Shown in pieces: positions 61,401 to 64,000 of a stretch of DNA of 64,000 nt (the stretch's first letter is position 1; every line of letters begins with the position of its first letter). The DNA is from Methylobacterium sp. CB376. Lineage in GTDB: Bacteria > Pseudomonadota > Alphaproteobacteria > Rhizobiales > Beijerinckiaceae. The translations under genes were made by a program, and so were the position numbers. A model generated the notes under the pieces. The model did not search any database. It was not told where the DNA came from and saw nothing but the letters and a program-made list of their open reading frames with translations. The stretch covers positions 4,787,001-4,851,000 of the forward strand of contig NZ_CP121648.1 of the NCBI RefSeq assembly GCF_029714205.1, read 5' to 3'.

Positions 61401-61709
61401 CTCGACGCGCAGCGCTCCCGCGGCGTCGATCCGCGCGAGGCGATCACCCAGGCCTGCCTCTTGCGCTTCCGTCCGATCCTGATGACAACGCTCGCGGCGC
61501 TGCTCGGCGCGCTGCCGTTGATCCTCGACGGCGGCGAGGGCTCCGAACTGCGCCGTCCGCTCGGCATCGCCATCGTGGGCGGCCTCATCGTGAGCCAGGT
61601 CCTGACCCTCTACACGACCCCCGTCGTCTACCTCGTCCTCGACCGGCTGCGGCTGCGCGTGACGCGCCGCCCCTCCGGCCCGACGCCGCTGCCCGCGCCG
61701 GCCGAATGA
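58428..61709 (+). CDS. mdtC: RND efflux pump inner-membrane protein, MdtC-type, with Ala/Ser-rich insert
   Basis: The 1093-residue pump protein has the MdtC start ([24 protein letters not shown]) and the RND signature [21 protein letters not shown]. It is about 65 residues longer than typical. The excess is in one place, about residues 770-838, a low-complexity Ala/Ser/Thr/Gly run (SASTNAVAGTVQSAQIAAGD, SSAAAVSSAKE) within the second periplasmic region. The frame continues normally after it and ends overlapping the ATGA junction to the channel gene. It presumably pairs with MdtB. Confidence 0.92.
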   Translation: MNLSRPFILRPVATTLLSIGVLLAGLFAFLRLPVAPLPQVDFPTILVQAQMAGASPETMAATVAAPLERRLGQIADVDQMTSTSSTGQTRIVLQFSLDRDINGAARDVQAAINAARADLPTALRQNPTYRKFNPADAPILIVGLTSKTLNPSSLYDSAATVVQQKLSQLEGIGNVDASGSSLPAVRVELEPGALFHYGIGLEGIRAAIASANANSPKGAIETVTRRYQLYANDQGRVAADYQDIVVAYRNGAAVRLRDVGEVVDGVEDRRNLGLVNGRPGVLLIVYKQPGGNVVETVDRLKAALPQIKAALPGDIDLVVTGDRSLTIRASLREAERTLMISVGLVILVVFVFLRSARATLIPAVAVPVSLVGTFAAMYLCNYSLDNISLMALIIAAGFVVDDAIVVLENIQRHIEEGRPRLEAALLGAREVGFTVLSMSLSLVAVFMPILLMGGLIGRFFQEFAVVLSLAILISLVLSLTTTPMMCARLLRPEPHGRRPNLLARGLEAGFDWVLRGYGRSLGFALRHGALVMLVMVGAIALNVWLFVIVPKGFFPQQDAGQMIGGIQADQRISFQAMSAKLKQATDIVQADPAVESVVGFTGGRGTNSANVFVGLKPLGTRDPIAQVMGRLRPKLAAIPGARLYLFPRQDFMVGGRQSFSQFQYTLQGDAGEELYAWAPKLVELLQKDPIFTDVTSDQQQGGLESRLVVDRATAYRYGLTPDLIDNTLYDAFGQRQVSTIYNALNQYRVVMEIAPRYLGNPETLKQIYVSTSGARARGSASTNAVAGTVQSAQIAAGDASAAAAAVATDSARNAATNAIAGKAGASSAAAVSSAKETMVPLSAFSRFESGTAPVQVSHQGLFVATTLSFNLAPGRTLGDATAAIEAHMRALRMPATIHGEFAGAAKSFQASSSRQPLLILAALLTVYAVLGILYESFVHPITILSTLPSAGIGAILALMLTGEEFGVIALIAIFLLIGIVKKNAIMMIDFALDAQRSRGVDPREAITQACLLRFRPILMTTLAALLGALPLILDGGEGSELRRPLGIAIVGGLIVSQVLTLYTTPVVYLVLDRLRLRVTRRPSGPTPLPAPAE

Positions 61710-63196
61710 GCGCCCTGCCCGCACGAATCGGGGCGGCGATCCTGCCGCCGCTGCTGCTCGGCGGCTGCCTCGTCGGGCCCGACTACGCGCGCCCGTCGGT
61801 CGAGACGCCGCTCGCCTACAAGGAGGGCGGGGCGCCCGCCACCGCCATGCCGGGCCGCCACTGGCGCCCGGCCCGGCCCCGCGACGAGGCGGATCGCGGC
61901 GATTGGTGGCGCGTCTACCGCGACCCGGCCCTCGACCGGATGATCCGCCTCATCGACGTTGACAACCAGTCGCTCCGCAACGCGGTCGCCGCCTACCGGC
62001 AGGCCCGGGCGCTGGTCCAGGAGGCGCGGGCGCAGCTCTTCCCCACCGTGCTCGGCGCACCCGGCATCAGCCGGTCGCGCAGCGCCGGGATCGAGCGCAC
62101 GACCCTGACGCTGCAGGGCTCGGCGAGCTGGGAGCTCGACCTGTTCGGGCGCGTGCGGCGCCAGATCGAGAGCGACGTCGCCGCCGCCCAGGCGAGCGCC
62201 GCCGACATCGCCGCGGTGCGCCTCGCCACCCAGGCGGAACTCGCCAGCACCTATTTCCAGCTGCGCTACCAGGAATCGCTGCAGCGGCTCCTCGACCAGA
62301 CGGTGCAGGCCTACCAGCGCTCGCTCGCCATCGCCGAGAACCAGTACGCCGCCGGAGTGGCGGCCCGCTCCGACGTGATCACCGCCCAGACGCAGCTCCA
62401 GACCACCCAGGCCCAGGCCATCGCGGTCGGGTTGCAGCGGGCGATCTTCGAGCACGCCATCGCGACGCTGATCGGCAGGCCGCCCTCCGAGGTGTCGCTG
62501 GCGCGGGCTCGCCTCGCCGCGGCGCCGCCGAGCGTGCCGGTGAGCCTGCCCTCCGACCTCCTGGAGCGGCGCCCGGACGTCGCCGCGGCCGAGCGCGCGG
62601 TGCAGAGGCAGAGCGAGCAGATCGGCGTCGCCGTGGCGGCCTTCTACCCGACCGTCACGCTCTCGGCCAATGGCGGCATCGCGGGGGACCCGGCCCGCAA
62701 CTTCTTCTCGGCCGCCAACACCTTCTGGTCGGTGGCGGCGAACGGCTCGCAGGTGCTGTTCGACGGCGGCGCCCGCGGCGCCGCCCTGCAGGCGGCCCGG
62801 GCCGCCTACGACGCCAACGTCGCGACCTACCGGCAGACCGTGCTCACCGCCTTCCAGGAGGTCGAGAACGGCCTGTCCGGCCAGCGCATCCTGGCCCGCC
62901 AGGCCGCCGCCCAGAACGTCGCCGTGGAGAGTTCCCGCCGGGCGGTCGAGATCGCCCTCAACGAGTACCGGGCCGGCACCCAGAACTACACGACGGTGGT
63001 GACCGCGCAGGCCCTGGCGCTCAGCAACGAGGTCACGGCGCTGCAGATCCTGCTCAACCGTTTCACCAACTCGGTCTCGCTGATCCGGGCGCTCGGCGGC
63101 GGCTGGGACATCCGGGCGCTCCCGAGCGGCGACGAGCTGAAGGGCTTCCGCACGCTGCCGATCGATACCGGGCAGGCGCTGCGCCCCGACGAGTAG
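61706..63196 (+). CDS. Outer-membrane efflux channel lipoprotein (OprM/NodT-type)
   Basis: The 496-residue channel starts within the mdtC stop (ATGA overlap), which implies translational coupling. A lipobox ends at Cys21 (LLLGGC), followed by the family's LVGPDYARPSVETP. Two repeated OEP domains follow (SWELDLFGRVRRQIESD, ANGSQVLFDGGARGAALQAARAAYDANVATYRQTVLTAFQEVENGL). TolC-like trimers form the outer duct of the pump. It completes a self-contained tripartite efflux system. Confidence 0.93.
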   Translation: MSALPARIGAAILPPLLLGGCLVGPDYARPSVETPLAYKEGGAPATAMPGRHWRPARPRDEADRGDWWRVYRDPALDRMIRLIDVDNQSLRNAVAAYRQARALVQEARAQLFPTVLGAPGISRSRSAGIERTTLTLQGSASWELDLFGRVRRQIESDVAAAQASAADIAAVRLATQAELASTYFQLRYQESLQRLLDQTVQAYQRSLAIAENQYAAGVAARSDVITAQTQLQTTQAQAIAVGLQRAIFEHAIATLIGRPPSEVSLARARLAAAPPSVPVSLPSDLLERRPDVAAAERAVQRQSEQIGVAVAAFYPTVTLSANGGIAGDPARNFFSAANTFWSVAANGSQVLFDGGARGAALQAARAAYDANVATYRQTVLTAFQEVENGLSGQRILARQAAAQNVAVESSRRAVEIALNEYRAGTQNYTTVVTAQALALSNEVTALQILLNRFTNSVSLIRALGGGWDIRALPSGDELKGFRTLPIDTGQALRPDE

Positions 63197-63203
63197 CGCT
63201 TCC

Positions 63204-63228
63204 TCATCCCGGCCATCAGGGCCGATGA
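63204..63228. terminator. Hairpin between convergent genes
   Basis: TCATC-CC-CGGCC pairs with GGCCG-ATGA across 5 nt, a stem of about nine pairs with a two-base bulge, in the 41-bp gap between the channel gene and the TadG-like gene. It lacks a T-tract and is weaker than the other hairpins. Here the dispersed element is absent. Confidence 0.35.
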
Positions 63229-63237
63229 CCGTTGCCG

Positions 63238-64000
63238 TCACTCGACCAGCCGCACGTCCCGGTCGACCTTGTTCGTGGTCGTGCAGGTCACGGAGTAGAC
63301 GAAATCCTGGTAGTTGAAATCGCCGCCATCCTCCCAGTACTGCGTCGAGCCGCCGGGGTCGTAGCATTTGCCCTGGATCCTGATCCACTGGGACGAATTC
63401 GAACTGTCTGAGTAGTAGACGGACGGGTTGACGTGCAGGCCGCGATAGCTCGGGTCCTTGTAGACGACCATCTTGAAGCCGTACGTCTTGTAGTTGCTGA
63501 CCGGCTGAGTGAAGGTCTGTGGAGGCGGCGGATTGTAGGATTTTGTGGCGGTTCCCCCGGCAGGATAGTTGTAATCATATTGCAGGACTAGGCTCTCGCT
63601 GAGGAGATTGCCGTTGCCGTCGCGCGTGAAGAAGTAGATGTCCTTGTCGAATGCGCCCTGCGCCGACAGAACCTTGAAGGTGATGGTGGAGATCTTGAGG
63701 GTCGTGGTTCCCTTCGCGGTGGATCTGAACGAGAGGTCGAGCGACCGCACTCCGATGATCGAGACGACGGTGGTCCTCATCGTGGCGGTCGCCTCGGCGG
63801 TGACAGTCCCGTCGGGATTCTGGGTGAAGGTCAGGCGCGTGATCGTCAGCGGGTCGCTTCCGGGCGCGGCGCCGTCGAGCGCGTAGGCGAAGCTGGCGCT
63901 GGTCTTGAAGGCTTGGCGGCCGAAATCCGCGTCGAAGCTGGTGTTGCCGACCACCGCCATGACCGCGCCGTCGAGGGCGGCCTGGACCTTGCCGCGGTAG
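63238..64000 (-). CDS. TadG-like protein, partial (5' end beyond window)
   Basis: The reading frame runs off the window at 64000, so the N-terminus is missing. The first visible residues, YRGKVQAALDGAVMAVVGN, resemble the segment after the TadG/TadE transmembrane helix (typically QSALDAAVLA), so the first ATG in view (63960) is internal. The rest, about 230 residues, is a beta-rich extracytoplasmic domain with Tyr, Asp and Asn runs (YFFTRDGNGN, YSDSSNSSQWIRIQGKCYDPGG) and three cysteines. I see no MIDAS motif in the visible part. Codon use is less GC-rich than in its neighbours. Confidence 0.65.
   Translation of the reverse strand, partial: YRGKVQAALDGAVMAVVGNTSFDADFGRQAFKTSASFAYALDGAAPGSDPLTITRLTFTQNPDGTVTAEATATMRTTVVSIIGVRSLDLSFRSTAKGTTTLKISTITFKVLSAQGAFDKDIYFFTRDGNGNLLSESLVLQYDYNYPAGGTATKSYNPPPPQTFTQPVSNYKTYGFKMVVYKDPSYRGLHVNPSVYYSDSSNSSQWIRIQGKCYDPGGSTQYWEDGGDFNYQDFVYSVTCTTTNKVDRDVRLVE

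Overview
The window is a very GC-rich stretch of chromosome from an alphaproteobacterium of the Hyphomicrobiales, most likely a Methylobacterium or close relative. The basis is the gene families and gene order: a formaldehyde-activating-enzyme paralogue, a serine-glyoxylate-type aminotransferase, the 14-gene nuoA-N operon followed by birA, RNase J, methylmalonyl-CoA epimerase, a DUF1467 gene, proS and lolCD, and a dispersed intergenic repeat. Species cannot be named from the sequence alone. Nearly all very long antisense reading frames are by-products of the base composition and are left out.

Layout. 0-5 kb: metF and metH (methyl-THF and methionine synthesis). 5-20 kb: small lipoproteins, a Fae-like protein that lacks the catalytic histidine, an exported collagen-like protein, a HI0933-type flavoprotein, a TerC/Alx membrane protein, an aminotransferase, a cell-wall amidase with a TerB/DnaJ protein, a UreE with a His-rich tail, DusA, a membrane-anchored aspartic protease, and divergent cobS/cobT for the lower ligand of cobalamin. 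20-26.7 kb: a decayed poxB pseudogene, an MFS exporter, a family-61 glycosyltransferase, one tRNA-Val and two tRNA-Asp genes, a chemoreceptor and a CAP-domain lipoprotein. 26.9-42.5 kb: respiratory complex I, with a probable second promoter before nuoJ. 42.5-50.1 kb: birA, rnj, mce, DUF1467, proS, lolC, lolD, with a candidate small RNA on the opposite strand between DUF1467 and proS. 50.1-53.6 kb: an isolated yejE-like permease, a DUF4112 protein, an aminotransferase, and a possible structured RNA. 53.8-63.2 kb: an mdtABC-type RND efflux operon with its outer-membrane channel. The right edge cuts a TadG-like pilus-associated protein.

The genes link in a few ways. MetH and the methylmalonyl-CoA epimerase pathway both depend on cobalamin, whose final assembly uses cobS and cobT. 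Complex I feeds the respiratory chain. The mdtABC-oprM operon encodes a complete tripartite pump.

The least explained material is non-coding. A dispersed element occupies every gap longer than 60 bp between convergent genes. A promoter, folded body and U-tract terminator at about 46.17-46.36 kb look like an unannotated small RNA. A strongly folded segment lies at 53.22-53.31 kb, and a long-stem leader precedes the TerC gene.
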